64,000 bases of DNA from Cesiribacteraceae bacterium YIM B00369 (GCA_017948555.1 JAFMYY010000011.1:1-64000); one strand, 5' to 3'; counted from the stretch's first letter, positions 53,284 to 63,442 are shown. Numbers and translations: made by a program. Notes: generated from the sequence alone by a model not told the origin.

Positions 53284-54762
53284 ATGGTTAATGTTTATAA
53301 AAACATAAGAGAAAGAAAGGGCCTTAAGAGAATTTCATACATGAGAATATATACATTGCTGCTGCTTGTCTTTTTGCTTCTTTCAGGGCAGCTGGCACTG
53401 GCAGATGATTACAATAATATAGCTATTTCAGGTAAAGTGCATAATCCATCTGCTAAAGAGATAAGGGTTGTGCTCTATAGTTATGTGCCGGGCGAACTTC
53501 CTCTTTCCTCCTCTGCTGTACTTGAACAGACTAATGAATTTCATTTTGTTTCTTATGTACGGGAGCCCGTTTTCGGGGAGCTTTTTTATGGGAAGGAAAA
53601 AATTCCTTTGTACATAGAGCCGGGCTATAATATCAGAATTACATTTGACTCCGAAAAATTTCAGGAAAGCATACAAATTTCAGGAGTCGGGGCGCAAAAC
53701 AATTCTTTTCTGGTTGCAAGGGCTTTCAGGTTTGGAACAGAGCAGAACGAACTGAGAGAGAAAATAAAGAAATACGATGCCGCGGAGTTTGCAGCCTGGG
53801 CTGCCGGAAAAAGAAAATCTCAGCTGGAATTACTGAATGCCCGGCAGTCGGAGTTAAGCACAGCTTTTGTAAATCTGCAGCAGGCCGACATTGAATATAC
53901 CCGGGCAAATGAGCTGTTTGCCTTTTACCGCTTCAGGGAAGAAAACAGGAAAAAGAATAGTGCTGCTAATGCTGAGCCTGATTTTGTTGATGAAGTAAAG
54001 CTTCATAATTACGATGTAATTGTCCTGAAGAGTTATCAGGAGTTTCTGGAAAATTACCTTCAGTATAATTACAGCCTGATGAAGCAGAGCCTGCCTGAGG
54101 AAAGCAGCCAGTATTATACAAATATGTACAGGGTAGCTAAAAGCAGCCTTCGCTCTTTGCCTATGTACCATATGCAGGCAGTGTACCTTACCAAAGCACT
54201 TAATTACCTGGGGGTTGATTATGTAAAGGATGAATACATAGAGTTTGCCAATGAATGCCCGAACCAGGCGTACAAAAATATCCTGCACCAGATGGTGAAG
54301 GCGCAGACGGTTACTCCCAAAAAACCTGAAGTAATATTTACAGATAAGAAAGGCCGGACAGTTCCATTAAAAGAGCTCGCAGGAAATATTGTGCTTCTTC
54401 GTTTTACAAATCATGTGAGTGATTCAGCAATCCAGCTTATTCGTAAGCATGATAAGCTGCTGAAGGAAAGGCTGGTCTCATATAAGGATGTTAAATTCCT
54501 GGAGCTCCCTATGGACTACAACCAGGAAGCTTATACAAAAATGGTTTATGCTGATGCCACCGAATATCTTAAAAGCATCATGAACCGGCCTAAGCCGGGG
54601 CAGGAAAAGTCTGAAACACCATCATTTTCCTATATATTACTCAACCGCGACGGGCTTGTGGTAAGCAACAGCCTGGATGACCCCGGGAATGAACTGGCTA
54701 TGGAGAAAATAGATGCGCTCCTCCGTCAGGAGAAGCGCAATGCACAGCTTGAGATTGAATAG
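53284..54762 (+). CDS. exported TlpA-like protein lacking the CxxC pair
   Basis: 492 residues. Signal anchor about 21-40 (LLLLVFLLLSGQLALAD); a Met at residue 20 (53341) is an alternative start, but the -7 box at 53248-53255 leaves room for 53284. N-terminal DUF4369-like beta domain (about 42-140), helical middle (about 150-330), and a C-terminal thioredoxin-like fold (about 350-480) in which the active-site segment reads FTNHVSDSA instead of WCxxC. It is thus a redox-dead relative of TlpA. Function unknown; possibly a structural or partner protein. Confidence 0.8.
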   Translation: MVNVYKNIRERKGLKRISYMRIYTLLLLVFLLLSGQLALADDYNNIAISGKVHNPSAKEIRVVLYSYVPGELPLSSSAVLEQTNEFHFVSYVREPVFGELFYGKEKIPLYIEPGYNIRITFDSEKFQESIQISGVGAQNNSFLVARAFRFGTEQNELREKIKKYDAAEFAAWAAGKRKSQLELLNARQSELSTAFVNLQQADIEYTRANELFAFYRFREENRKKNSAANAEPDFVDEVKLHNYDVIVLKSYQEFLENYLQYNYSLMKQSLPEESSQYYTNMYRVAKSSLRSLPMYHMQAVYLTKALNYLGVDYVKDEYIEFANECPNQAYKNILHQMVKAQTVTPKKPEVIFTDKKGRTVPLKELAGNIVLLRFTNHVSDSAIQLIRKHDKLLKERLVSYKDVKFLELPMDYNQEAYTKMVYADATEYLKSIMNRPKPGQEKSETPSFSYILLNRDGLVVSNSLDDPGNELAMEKIDALLRQEKRNAQLEIE

Positions 54763-54826
54763 TAAATTTAATTTCTTAAACAGGCATCCGGTATCCTTTA
54801 CCTTACCTTAAGCCTGATATCCCGGG

Positions 54827-57676
54827 TTAGTGCGCCTCAAGCCAGTTGTTTCCTGTGCCAATGCCTATTTCCATAGGAATATCCAGCTCTAATGCGTGAG
54901 CCATAAAATACTCTACCTGTTTTTTCATCAATTCCAGTTCTTCGAGGTGAACATCAAAAACAAGTTCGTCATGCACCTGTAAGATCATTTTGCTGCGTAA
55001 TTTCTCCTTTTTCATCCAGTCATGGATCCGTACCATGGCCAGTTTAATCATATCGGCGGCGCTTCCCTGTATGGGGGCGTTAATGGCATTCCGCTCAGCA
55101 TAGCCCCGTATGGTGGCATTACGCGAATTAATATCGCGCAGGTATCTCCGGCGTCCCAGAATGGTTTCCACATATTCTTTCTCCCGTGCCTGGCTGATGC
55201 AGCGTTCCATGTATTCCTGCACTCCCGGAAATTCCTGGAAATAAGCTTCAATAATTTCGCTTGCTTCTTTCCTTGGAATGCTCAGCCGTTCAGACAAGCC
55301 AAAAGCAGAGATGCCATAAATAATACCAAAGTTGGCTGTTTTGGCTTTTCTGCGCATTTCGCTGTCCACTTCCTCCAGGGGCACCTTAAATATTTTAGCC
55401 GCTGTGGTGGCATGGATGTCGCGACCTGCCCGGAAAGCCTCAATCATGCTTTCGTCTTTTGCAAATACGGCCATTATGCGGAGTTCAATCTGCGAATAAT
55501 CTGCTGCCATTAAGGTAAATTCCTCACTGCGGGGCACAAAAGCCTTTCGGATTTCTCTGCCTTTTTCGGTGCGGATTGGTATGTTCTGCAGGTTTGGGTT
55601 TGTGGAGCTAAGCCTTCCGGTTGCAGTCACGGCCTGGTTGAAGGAGGTATGGAGGCGGCCGTCGAGCGGGCTTATGAGCAGGGGTAAGGCATCTACATAA
55701 GTGGAGCGTAATTTTGATAGTTCACGATAAGTAAGAATATCGTTGGCGACCTCATGTTTTACAGCAAGCTTTGATAGAATGTCTTCTCCTGTAGCGTACT
55801 GCCCTGTCTTTGTCTTTTTCGGCTTTTCAATCAGTTTCAGTTTGTCGAAAAGGATTTCCCCTAATTGTTTAGGAGAGCCTATATTGAAGGTTTCGCCCGC
55901 TGTTTCATATATTTTCTGTTCAATGGCCTTAACGTCTTCTTCCAGGCTTGTGGAGAGCTCCTTAAGAGCATTGGTGTCAACGGTAATCCCGTTAAATTCC
56001 ATTTCGGCCAGTACTTTTACCAGCGGAACCTCCACTTCATCGAACAGCTTCCTGAGCTGGTGTTTTTGTAGTTCCTCTTCCAGCTTTTCTTTTAGCTGCA
56101 GGGTAATATCGGCATCTTCGCAGGCATAAGGAGCTACCTGTTCCACTGGTACCTCGCGCATGTTCAGCTGGTTTTTACCTTTGGAGCCAATCAGCTCTGT
56201 AATGGAAACCGGTTTGTAGTTCAGGTAAGTTTCGGCCAGCAGGTCCATGCCATGGCGCATGTCCGGCTCAATCAGGTAATGCGCCAGCATGGTATCAAAA
56301 AGATTGCCTCCGGTTTCAATGCCATACTTTTTCAGTACAAGGATGTCGTATTTCAGGTTCTGTCCTATTTTTACGATGTCCTCAGCTTCCAGTACCTCCC
56401 TGAAATCTTCCACTACTGTGGTGGCTTCTTCCTTGTCTTCCGGAACAGGCACGTAATAAGCTTCGCCGGGGTGATAGGAGAAGGAAAGGCCCACCAGCTT
56501 TGCTTCGACTGCATCTATATTATTGGTTTCTGTATCGAAGCAAAACGATTTACGGGCTTTCAGGTATTTAAGCAGCTCCTGCCGCAATGCAGGTGTGTCA
56601 ATGGTGTGGTAATGGTGCACCACTGTTTCAATGGTGTTTATTACGGGCACCTCTGTGGCGGGCATGGCCTCCGGGAGTGGTGGCACATCTGCAGGAGTGG
56701 CAGTATCCTGGCTGGTTGCCTGCCCGAACATAGTCATCTGGCCGGGGCTGGCCGGAGCTGGTTTAGCTTTTTTTGTGGATGGTGTGGCTTCAGGCTTTTC
56801 GCCAAACAAACGGCCCATGATGGAGCGGAATTCCAGTTCCTGGAATATTTCCTTCAGGCGCTCCTCATCGGGGCCGGTATAGCGCAGTGCTTCGGCATCA
56901 TAACCGACGGGCACCTCAGTATTGATAGTTGCCAGATATTTGCTCAATATTCCCTGCTCCGCAAATTTTTCAACGTTTTCTTTTTGCTTTCCTTTAAGCT
57001 TAGCTGTGTTGGCAACAAGGTTTTCCACTGAGCCATATTCCCGTATGAGCTTGCTTGCTGTTTTAGGGCCAATCCCCGGTATGCCCGGTATATTATCCAC
57101 AGCATCGCCCTGCAGGCCTAAAATGTCTGTAACCTGCTCTACCTTTTCAATGTCCCACTTTTCCAGTACTTCCGGTACTCCTAAAATATCAACAGCGTTG
57201 CCCATATAAGCAGGCTTGTATAAATATACATGCTCTTCCACGAGTTGGCTGTAATCCTTATCCGGAGTCATCATAAAAACCTCAAAGCCTTCGCGGGCTG
57301 CTTTTTTAGCAATGGTACCTATCACATCATCGGCTTCAAAACCATCCAGCTCAAGAATGGGTATGTTAAAAGCTTTTACAATATCGCGTATATAGGGTTT
57401 GGCAATTTTTATATCCTCGGGCTGGGCCTCACGCTGGGCTTTGTATTCTTCGAATTCTTTATGGCGAAATGTAGGGGCATTAGTATCAAAGGCTACTCCA
57501 AGGTGAGAGGGTTTTTCCTTCTGGATTATTTCCAGCAGTGCATTGGTGAAGCCAAAAACGGCTCCTGTATTTATTCCTTTACTGTTTACGCGCGGGTTTT
57601 TGCTGAATGCAAAGTGGGCACGATAGATCAATGCCAAAGCATCCAGCAGAAAAAGTTTGTTTTCAGGTTTACTCAT
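54827..57676 (-). CDS. polA: DNA polymerase I
   Basis: 949 residues with three domains: 5'-3' exonuclease (1-290, with GFEADDVIGT and GIPGIGPKTAS), 3'-5' exonuclease (about 365-545) with all three motifs (FDTETNN, NLKYD, YACEDADIT), and polymerase (YSQIELRIMA, AKTANFGIIYGIS, ILQVHDELVF). Proofreading residues are therefore intact. A Pro/Thr/Ala-rich linker (about 293-350) joins the first two. Nick translation and Okazaki-fragment maturation. Confidence 0.97.
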   Translation of the reverse strand: MSKPENKLFLLDALALIYRAHFAFSKNPRVNSKGINTGAVFGFTNALLEIIQKEKPSHLGVAFDTNAPTFRHKEFEEYKAQREAQPEDIKIAKPYIRDIVKAFNIPILELDGFEADDVIGTIAKKAAREGFEVFMMTPDKDYSQLVEEHVYLYKPAYMGNAVDILGVPEVLEKWDIEKVEQVTDILGLQGDAVDNIPGIPGIGPKTASKLIREYGSVENLVANTAKLKGKQKENVEKFAEQGILSKYLATINTEVPVGYDAEALRYTGPDEERLKEIFQELEFRSIMGRLFGEKPEATPSTKKAKPAPASPGQMTMFGQATSQDTATPADVPPLPEAMPATEVPVINTIETVVHHYHTIDTPALRQELLKYLKARKSFCFDTETNNIDAVEAKLVGLSFSYHPGEAYYVPVPEDKEEATTVVEDFREVLEAEDIVKIGQNLKYDILVLKKYGIETGGNLFDTMLAHYLIEPDMRHGMDLLAETYLNYKPVSITELIGSKGKNQLNMREVPVEQVAPYACEDADITLQLKEKLEEELQKHQLRKLFDEVEVPLVKVLAEMEFNGITVDTNALKELSTSLEEDVKAIEQKIYETAGETFNIGSPKQLGEILFDKLKLIEKPKKTKTGQYATGEDILSKLAVKHEVANDILTYRELSKLRSTYVDALPLLISPLDGRLHTSFNQAVTATGRLSSTNPNLQNIPIRTEKGREIRKAFVPRSEEFTLMAADYSQIELRIMAVFAKDESMIEAFRAGRDIHATTAAKIFKVPLEEVDSEMRRKAKTANFGIIYGISAFGLSERLSIPRKEASEIIEAYFQEFPGVQEYMERCISQAREKEYVETILGRRRYLRDINSRNATIRGYAERNAINAPIQGSAADMIKLAMVRIHDWMKKEKLRSKMILQVHDELVFDVHLEELELMKKQVEYFMAHALELDIPMEIGIGTGNNWLEAH

Positions 57677-57981
57677 GCAGCTAAAGTAAGGAATTTGCTG
57701 TTTTGGAGCAGGTAATTTTTCGGAAAAATAGGGCTGTTAGTTAAATTTTATTACCTTCCGCTGCATTTTTGAGGTAGCCCCGTGGAGCCGGTTGTTATTT
57801 TCTTTGGGTAACATCCTGTTTAGTAATTTTTTTTAACCGGATTACTCCGGTACAAGTTATTTCTTGCGTTTATCTTTGTTTTTTTTCGGCTGCCTGCAGG
57901 ACTTGCGGGTTTTCTTTTTAAGAATGCAGCGGCAAAAAGAATTACCGGTGTTTAATATCATCAAACAAATAATTTACTTCA
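57677..57981. other. 305-bp divergent region with a -7 box
   Basis: TATCTTTG (57871-57878) fits TAnnTTTG for the plus-strand barrel gene, leaving a leader of about 95 nt. Otherwise AT-rich with no gene. Confidence 0.5.
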
Positions 57982-58611
57982 ATGAATAAAATTAATAAGA
58001 AGACAAACCTGGGGGTACTTGTATTATTGGTATGGCTGGGTGCGGTAACAGCATCTTACGGTCAGTTTTCAGAGGGGGCCAAAGCTGTTGGAGGGGGAAT
58101 TGGCTTTAGCAGCAGGAATACAGATTATAAAGTAGGGACAGACACAAAGTTCAGGAATTTTTACTTTACCACAAATGCAGGATATTTTGTGATGGAAAAC
58201 CTGGAAGCTGGCATGAGCCTTAGTGCCGGAACAGAAAAGTATGAACAGGAGCTGGCAAGCGGCGATGTGGAAACGAAAGCAAATGAGTTTAAAATTGGTC
58301 CGTATGCCCGGCTGTACAACCCCCTTACAGAGGTAATAAGCGTTTTTGCGGAGCTTGGCATAAATTTTGGTTTTGGCGGCGATGGTGAGGATCAGCGGAT
58401 AAGGACCTTTGATTCTGGTATCAGTCCGGGAATACTTCTCTTATTAGATAAGAACCTTGCAATGGAAGCAAGATTAGGGTATCTGGGATATTCCCGAAGA
58501 GCCGAAGGTGATAAGGATAATTTTGAAGATACCCGTATTACATCAGGAGGTTTTGATGCTGGTTTTGACCTGAGCCGGATCAGATTTGGCTTTCGCCTTT
58601 ATATAAATTAG
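57982..58611 (+). CDS. outer-membrane beta-barrel protein
   Basis: 209 residues; signal peptide about 1-28 (...TASYGQ). The mature part consists of alternating strands (GGGIGFSSRNTDYKV, FYFTTNAGYFVMENLEAG, FAELGINFGFGG) ending in IRFGFRLYIN, typical of an 8-strand barrel with C-terminal aromatic-rich strand. Substrate unknown. Confidence 0.82.
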   Translation: MNKINKKTNLGVLVLLVWLGAVTASYGQFSEGAKAVGGGIGFSSRNTDYKVGTDTKFRNFYFTTNAGYFVMENLEAGMSLSAGTEKYEQELASGDVETKANEFKIGPYARLYNPLTEVISVFAELGINFGFGGDGEDQRIRTFDSGISPGILLLLDKNLAMEARLGYLGYSRRAEGDKDNFEDTRITSGGFDAGFDLSRIRFGFRLYIN

Positions 58612-58677
58612 GTTGTTTTATTAAAAACTTATTGAAAGCTGCCGGGTTGTACCTGAGCGGCTTTTTGAGTTTTTGAT

Positions 58678-59226
58678 ATGGCAAATAAACCTCTTTATTT
58701 TATTTCTCTGATACCTCCGGAGCCATTCAGGGAGCAGGCATGGAAGCTTAAGGAATATTTTCGCGATACTTATAACAGTAAAGCCTCCCTGAACTCGCCC
58801 CCTCATATTACCTTGTGTCCGCCTTTTGTGCTTTCCTCAACGGAAGAAGAGCTGGTGGAAGCACTTACTCAAAAGGCTGAAGGGTTTAATCCTTTTGAGG
58901 TATGCCTGCAAAATTTTGGTGCTTTTCCTCCAAGGGTTATTTATATAGATGTGGAACCTCAGCCCGTAATGAATGTGTTGCAGACAGAGCTGAAGCGGCT
59001 GGTGCCCCGTTTTGCGGAAAAAGATAATCGCTGGAAAACGGAAGGATCCTACCACCCCCATATGACACTGGCTTTCCGCGACCTGGAAAAACAGCAGTTC
59101 CGGGAGGCCTGGAAGGAATTTAATGAGCGGGAGCTTTCTTACTGCTGGCTGGCAGAGTCGTTTACCCTGCTTCGCCATAATGGAAAACATTGGGAGGAAA
59201 AGCAACAGATTGAGCTTAACGTTTAA
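58678..59226 (+). CDS. 2'-5' RNA ligase/LigT-like 2H phosphoesterase
   Basis: 182 residues with two HxT/H-x-T-type motifs: H43-I-T45 in PPHITLCPPF and H128-M-T130 in HPHMTLAFRD, the pair required by the 2H superfamily. Acts on RNA 2',3'-cyclic or 2'-5' linkages in relatives; the substrate here is unknown. Its stop overlaps by four bases the stop of the converging DUF6702 gene. Confidence 0.9.
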   Translation: MANKPLYFISLIPPEPFREQAWKLKEYFRDTYNSKASLNSPPHITLCPPFVLSSTEEELVEALTQKAEGFNPFEVCLQNFGAFPPRVIYIDVEPQPVMNVLQTELKRLVPRFAEKDNRWKTEGSYHPHMTLAFRDLEKQQFREAWKEFNERELSYCWLAESFTLLRHNGKHWEEKQQIELNV

Positions 59227-59702
59227 AAGCTAAGGAAATCTTCCTCCTTGTCTTCAACAAGTTTCATGCTGCGGATCCGGCCATCTTTTTTTACATTAAT
59301 GAGGTTCAGCTGATCATCAAATATTTCGAAGAAAAGGGTATTGCGAACGGATATTTTATTTAGCTTCTGTACTTTGGGAACCTCCATGTAAACCCAAACC
59401 ACATCCTCATCCAGCTCGTAACCCAGGTAATTTATATTTGCCTGTTTATTGTTAATACCCAGCCGGAAATTTTTCATTACATAATTTCCAATTGCCGCTG
59501 AAAGCTGTTCCGGATTTTGGGGCTTAAAAAGATCTGTTTTTTCGCCAAGTAAAGGCCGGAGAGCACTTTCAAGATCATCGGCAAATATGCGCTGCGAAAT
59601 TTCAACGGACTGCGTTTTTTCGTTCAGGTAAATATCGCATACGCTTAAGTGAAGCGGGTGCAGAAAGGTAAAATATATAAAAAGGACAGCAGAAGTTATC
59701 AT
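59223..59702 (-). CDS. DUF6702 family protein
   Basis: 159 residues, short N-terminal hydrophobic segment (about 1-15) then HPLHLSVCDIYLN and IFADDLESALRPLLG, the typical DUF6702 opening. Beta-rich, probably secreted. Divergent from a HupE/UreJ-like gene and an M1 peptidase; I recall this trio as a recurrent neighbourhood in Bacteroidota, which suggests a shared envelope function. Confidence 0.8.
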   Translation of the reverse strand: MITSAVLFIYFTFLHPLHLSVCDIYLNEKTQSVEISQRIFADDLESALRPLLGEKTDLFKPQNPEQLSAAIGNYVMKNFRLGINNKQANINYLGYELDEDVVWVYMEVPKVQKLNKISVRNTLFFEIFDDQLNLINVKKDGRIRSMKLVEDKEEDFLSF

Positions 59703-59850
59703 ATTATTGAGGGTTCAATTATCAGGCCAGTAGCTCGTTTTTATGAGGGAAATTATTTTATGTATGTAAATTTACCAACTGAATCTCGCTTTAAAGCACT
59801 ATACTTGCAACTAAAATTTTATTCAGGGTCAACTTTGAGGATAGGTTAGG

Positions 59851-60435
59851 ATGTCGCAATTTGGGATTTTCTTTGAATTAGGGATTAAGCATATATTGAA
59901 TTTTAACGGGCTGGACCACATCCTGTTCGTAATTGCATTTTGTGCCTTATATACCTGGCGCGACTGGAATAAGATTCTGGTTCTCATAGTGGCTTTTACG
60001 CTCGGGCACTCTTTAACCCTCGCACTTTCAGGAACAGGTCTTATCAGGATTAATTCCGGTCTGGTGGAATTTCTTATACCCTTAACCATTCTCTTAACGG
60101 CGCTTACCAATATTTTCAGAAAAAAAAACAGCCTTGGATCGACAAAGATCCATTTAAACTATTTGTATGCCGCCTTTTTCGGGCTTATTCACGGCTTGGG
60201 TTTTTCCAATGAAATAAGGGGAATGTTAGGCAGGGGAGGCGAACTTGTAACACAGCTGGTGGCATTTAACCTTGGTGTTGCTTTAGGGCAAATTGTGGTT
60301 GTTTCGCTGCTGGTGTTAATTGCCGGCTTATTAATAGGGTTTTTAGATGTAAGTAAGCGGGAGTGGAGCCTTACCCTCTCTGCTGCAATAGCAGGAATGG
60401 CATTAATGCTGGTGCTGGAAAATAAATATTGGTAA
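59851..60435 (+). CDS. HupE/UreJ family membrane protein
   Basis: 194 residues, about six membrane helices. Conserved His-containing motifs GLDHILFVI, FTLGHSLTL and FGLIHGLGFS match the HupE/UreJ family, whose members transport Ni/Co or are uncharacterised. No hydrogenase or urease genes are visible, so a metal-uptake role is only a possibility. TATACTTG (59803-59810) is one mismatch from a -7 box. Confidence 0.85.
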   Translation: MSQFGIFFELGIKHILNFNGLDHILFVIAFCALYTWRDWNKILVLIVAFTLGHSLTLALSGTGLIRINSGLVEFLIPLTILLTALTNIFRKKNSLGSTKIHLNYLYAAFFGLIHGLGFSNEIRGMLGRGGELVTQLVAFNLGVALGQIVVVSLLVLIAGLLIGFLDVSKREWSLTLSAAIAGMALMLVLENKYW

Positions 60436-60492
60436 AAAATCTTTATATTCAAGGGTGTAACATGCAATAAGGTGGCATGTGAGGCATTCTGT

Positions 60493-60500
60493 TATTTTTG
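60493..60500 (+). promoter_or_regulatory. -7 box of the M1 peptidase gene
   Basis: TATTTTTG fits TAnnTTTG, 20 bp before the ATG; no clear -33 TTG. Confidence 0.4.
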
Positions 60501-60519
60501 TTCTAAGATATTATAAAGG

Positions 60520-62856
60520 ATGGTACTGAAAAAATATTGCTTATCGCTGTTGCTGGCGGGCTTCGTGTTGGGAGCCAGTGCGCAGGAAAAAGAAGAGAAC
60601 GTTTATAAACGGAAATTTGAGCAGCTGGACCAGGAGCTCCGCTCGCCAAATGTATACCGCACTGCATCCGGAGCCCCCGGGCACCAATACTGGCAGCAGC
60701 AAGCCGATTACTCCATCGATGTTAGCGTGAATGACGATAACCAGACGGTTACAGGATCGGAAACTATTACTTACACAAATAACTCTCCAGACCAGCTCCC
60801 TTACCTCTGGATACAGCTCGACCAGAACATGCGGGCCATAGATTCAGATACTTACAGTACAGGAACCAGTACCATTCTTGACCAGATGACGATTAAAAGT
60901 CTGCGCGAGGTAATTGGTTATGGCTTTGATGGCGGGCATAAAATAAAGAAAGTTGTGGATGAGGCAGGGCAGCCCCTGCCTTATACCATTAATAAAACCA
61001 TGATGCGGGTTGATTTGCCTAAGCCCCTGCAGAGCGGAGAGAAAATTACTTTCAGTATTGACTGGATGTACAACATCAATGACCGCGACCTCATGGGCGG
61101 ACGCGGTGGCTTTGAATATTTTCCGGAAGATGGTAATTACCTTTATACCATTACACAGTGGTTTCCCCGCATGGCAGTATATTCCGACTACCAGGGCTGG
61201 CAAAATAAGCAGTTCATGGGCAATGGCGAATTTGCGCTTCCATTCGGCGATTACGATGTGCGGATAACTGTACCTGCTGACCATATAGTTGCTGCTACCG
61301 GGGTGCTGCAGAATACTAATGAGGTGCTTACAGGGGAGCAGCTAAGGTTATTTGAGCAATCTAAAACGGCAGATAAACCGGTTGTAATTGTAAGCCAGAA
61401 AGAGGCTGAAAGAAAAGAAAGACAAAAGGCAAAGGACACTAAAACCTGGGTTTACCATGCCGACAGTGTGCGTGATTTTGCTTTTGGCAGCTCCCGTAAA
61501 TATATATGGGATGCCATGGGTGTGGAGATAGACGGTAAAACGATAATGGCCATGAGCTACTATCCTAAAGAGGCGAATCCGCTCTACGGGCAGTTCTCCA
61601 CCGAAGTGGTGGCGCATACCCTGAGGGTGTACAGCAAGTACACCATTCCTTACCCGTACCCTGTGGCCATTTCAGTAGAGGCGAGCAACGGTATGGAGTA
61701 CCCGATGATCTGTTTTAACTACGGGCGGCCTGCCAAAGATGGTACTTACAGCGAGCGTACAAAGTATGGTATGATTTCCGTAATTATTCATGAAGTGGGG
61801 CACAACTTCTTCCCGATGATCATTAATTCCGATGAGCGGCAGTGGACCTGGATGGACGAAGGCCTGAATACTTTTATGCAGTTCCTGGCAGAGCAGGAGT
61901 GGCAGCGCGACTACCCGAGCAGCCGCGGTCCGGCGCATAAAATTGTTCCTTACATGAAGAGCAGTAAAGATACGCAAAGACCAATCATGACCAATTCAGA
62001 GCAGGTTCTGCAGTTTGGTAATAATGCCTATGGCAAACCGGCTGCGGCCCTTAATATTCTTCGTGAAACGGTAATGGGGCGTGAGCTGTTCGATTTTGCC
62101 TTCAAAACCTATGCGCAGCGCTGGGCTTTTAAGCATCCTACACCGGAAGACTTCTTCCGCACTATGGAAGATGCCTCTGCCGTAGACCTTGACTGGTACT
62201 GGAAAGGATGGTTTTATACTACCGACCACGTGGACATTGCCCTGGAGGATGTGAAATACCTCCGCATGAATACGCAGGACCCGAAAGTGGAAAAAGCAAT
62301 GGCCCGTGAGCTGGCTGAGCGGGAAGCTAACCATATTGCCCGTACCAGAAACCAACAGGCTGTGCCTCAGACAGCGGTGGAATCAAATTCAGCGCTTAAA
62401 GATTTCTATAACAGCTACGATGAATTTGCGGTAACCAAAGAAGATCAGAAGGCTTACCGGGAGTACCTTAACTCCCTGAGCAAAGAGGAGCGGGACTTGC
62501 TGAATGCCGGCTATCATTTTTACCAGCTGACATTGCGGAATAAGGGTGGTTTGGTTATGCCTGTAATTATTCAGTGGAATTACCAGGACGGCACCTCCGA
62601 AATACAGCGGATTCCTGCCGAAATATGGCGCCTTAATGAAAATAAGGTAACTAAAGCATTTACTAAGAAAAAGCTGGTGGAGAGTATTGTTATCGATCCC
62701 CTGCGCGAAACTGCTGATACGGATGAATCGAATAACTATTGGCCGGAAAATATCCAGCCAAGCCGGTTCGACCTGTTCAAGGAAAAGCAGGGAGCTCCCC
62801 GTGGAACATCGCCTGCCAATAACCCTATGCAGCAATCACGGAGCAGAAGGAATTAA
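60520..62856 (+). CDS. secreted M1 family metallopeptidase
   Basis: 778 residues with signal peptide (1-22, ...ASAQ). Zinc site H424-E425-V-G-H428 and E447 in WMDEG at HExxHx18E spacing; the exopeptidase loop reads GMEYP rather than GxMEN. After the catalytic domain (about 330-580) come a helical linker and a beta-rich C-terminal domain (about 670-740). The N-terminal part is the usual M1 beta-saddle. Periplasmic/extracellular peptide degradation. Terminator follows. Confidence 0.92.
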   Translation: MVLKKYCLSLLLAGFVLGASAQEKEENVYKRKFEQLDQELRSPNVYRTASGAPGHQYWQQQADYSIDVSVNDDNQTVTGSETITYTNNSPDQLPYLWIQLDQNMRAIDSDTYSTGTSTILDQMTIKSLREVIGYGFDGGHKIKKVVDEAGQPLPYTINKTMMRVDLPKPLQSGEKITFSIDWMYNINDRDLMGGRGGFEYFPEDGNYLYTITQWFPRMAVYSDYQGWQNKQFMGNGEFALPFGDYDVRITVPADHIVAATGVLQNTNEVLTGEQLRLFEQSKTADKPVVIVSQKEAERKERQKAKDTKTWVYHADSVRDFAFGSSRKYIWDAMGVEIDGKTIMAMSYYPKEANPLYGQFSTEVVAHTLRVYSKYTIPYPYPVAISVEASNGMEYPMICFNYGRPAKDGTYSERTKYGMISVIIHEVGHNFFPMIINSDERQWTWMDEGLNTFMQFLAEQEWQRDYPSSRGPAHKIVPYMKSSKDTQRPIMTNSEQVLQFGNNAYGKPAAALNILRETVMGRELFDFAFKTYAQRWAFKHPTPEDFFRTMEDASAVDLDWYWKGWFYTTDHVDIALEDVKYLRMNTQDPKVEKAMARELAEREANHIARTRNQQAVPQTAVESNSALKDFYNSYDEFAVTKEDQKAYREYLNSLSKEERDLLNAGYHFYQLTLRNKGGLVMPVIIQWNYQDGTSEIQRIPAEIWRLNENKVTKAFTKKKLVESIVIDPLRETADTDESNNYWPENIQPSRFDLFKEKQGAPRGTSPANNPMQQSRSRRN

Positions 62857-62885
62857 GCAGGCTGCTTTTTAAAGAATTATGAAGG

Positions 62886-62923
62886 ACCCTCTGTAGCGGA
62901 AGCTGCAGGGGGTTTTGCTTTTA
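62886..62923 (+). terminator. intrinsic terminator after the M1 gene
   Basis: ACCCTCTG...CAGGGGGT (one wobble) with inner AGC/GCT pairs, then TTTTGCTTTT. Confidence 0.75.
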
Positions 62924-63000
62924 AGGGTAAAATGTTTTGTTATTTAGCGGATTATTGTAATATTAGGATAGTAAAATGATTTGTTTATCAACAATATTTT

Positions 63001-63357
63001 ATGAAAAAGGAATTTACAGATAAGGTGAAGGCCACGCTGCTGGTGCCACTTGTTCTTTCAATCATTCTGGCCCCATTCTCTATGTTAATTGGCTGGAACT
63101 TGCTGACTCTTATTGTTTTTTGGTTTGTCCTGATACCGGGGCTGGCAGTTTATCTGCCGGCAACGATTTCAAAAAGCAGGAATCATTTACCTGAATCAAT
63201 AGGGGGTCTGATATTCTTCTATGGAATGATGGTGTTTATGATTTATGACCATTATAAAACAGATTATTTCAAGGTTATGATCCTTAGCCTTGTAATAAAT
63301 CTGGTTTTAGTTGCTGCCATTTCTTTATTGAATAGCAGGGGAGTTGAAACCAAATAA
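63001..63357 (+). CDS. four-helix integral membrane protein, unknown
   Basis: 118 residues, four hydrophobic segments (about 11-30, 34-55, 67-82, 88-108). No motif recognised. The short charged N-terminus (KKEFTDKVK) is probably cytoplasmic. Independent transcription likely; 85 bp precede the next small gene. Confidence 0.7.
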   Translation: MKKEFTDKVKATLLVPLVLSIILAPFSMLIGWNLLTLIVFWFVLIPGLAVYLPATISKSRNHLPESIGGLIFFYGMMVFMIYDHYKTDYFKVMILSLVINLVLVAAISLLNSRGVETK

Positions 63358-63442
63358 AAGAGGGAAGAGTGTGAGATGTGCCGTTAGCGTCTTTGGCTTG
63401 CATTAAGGGCTGCTGCCGGCTTAGTACTTAAAAATAAATTAC

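Noticed and set aside
56252-57031. Long open frame antisense to polA
   Set aside because: Overlaps polymerase and exonuclease domains; Cys/Phe-rich antisense translation looks like a shadow.
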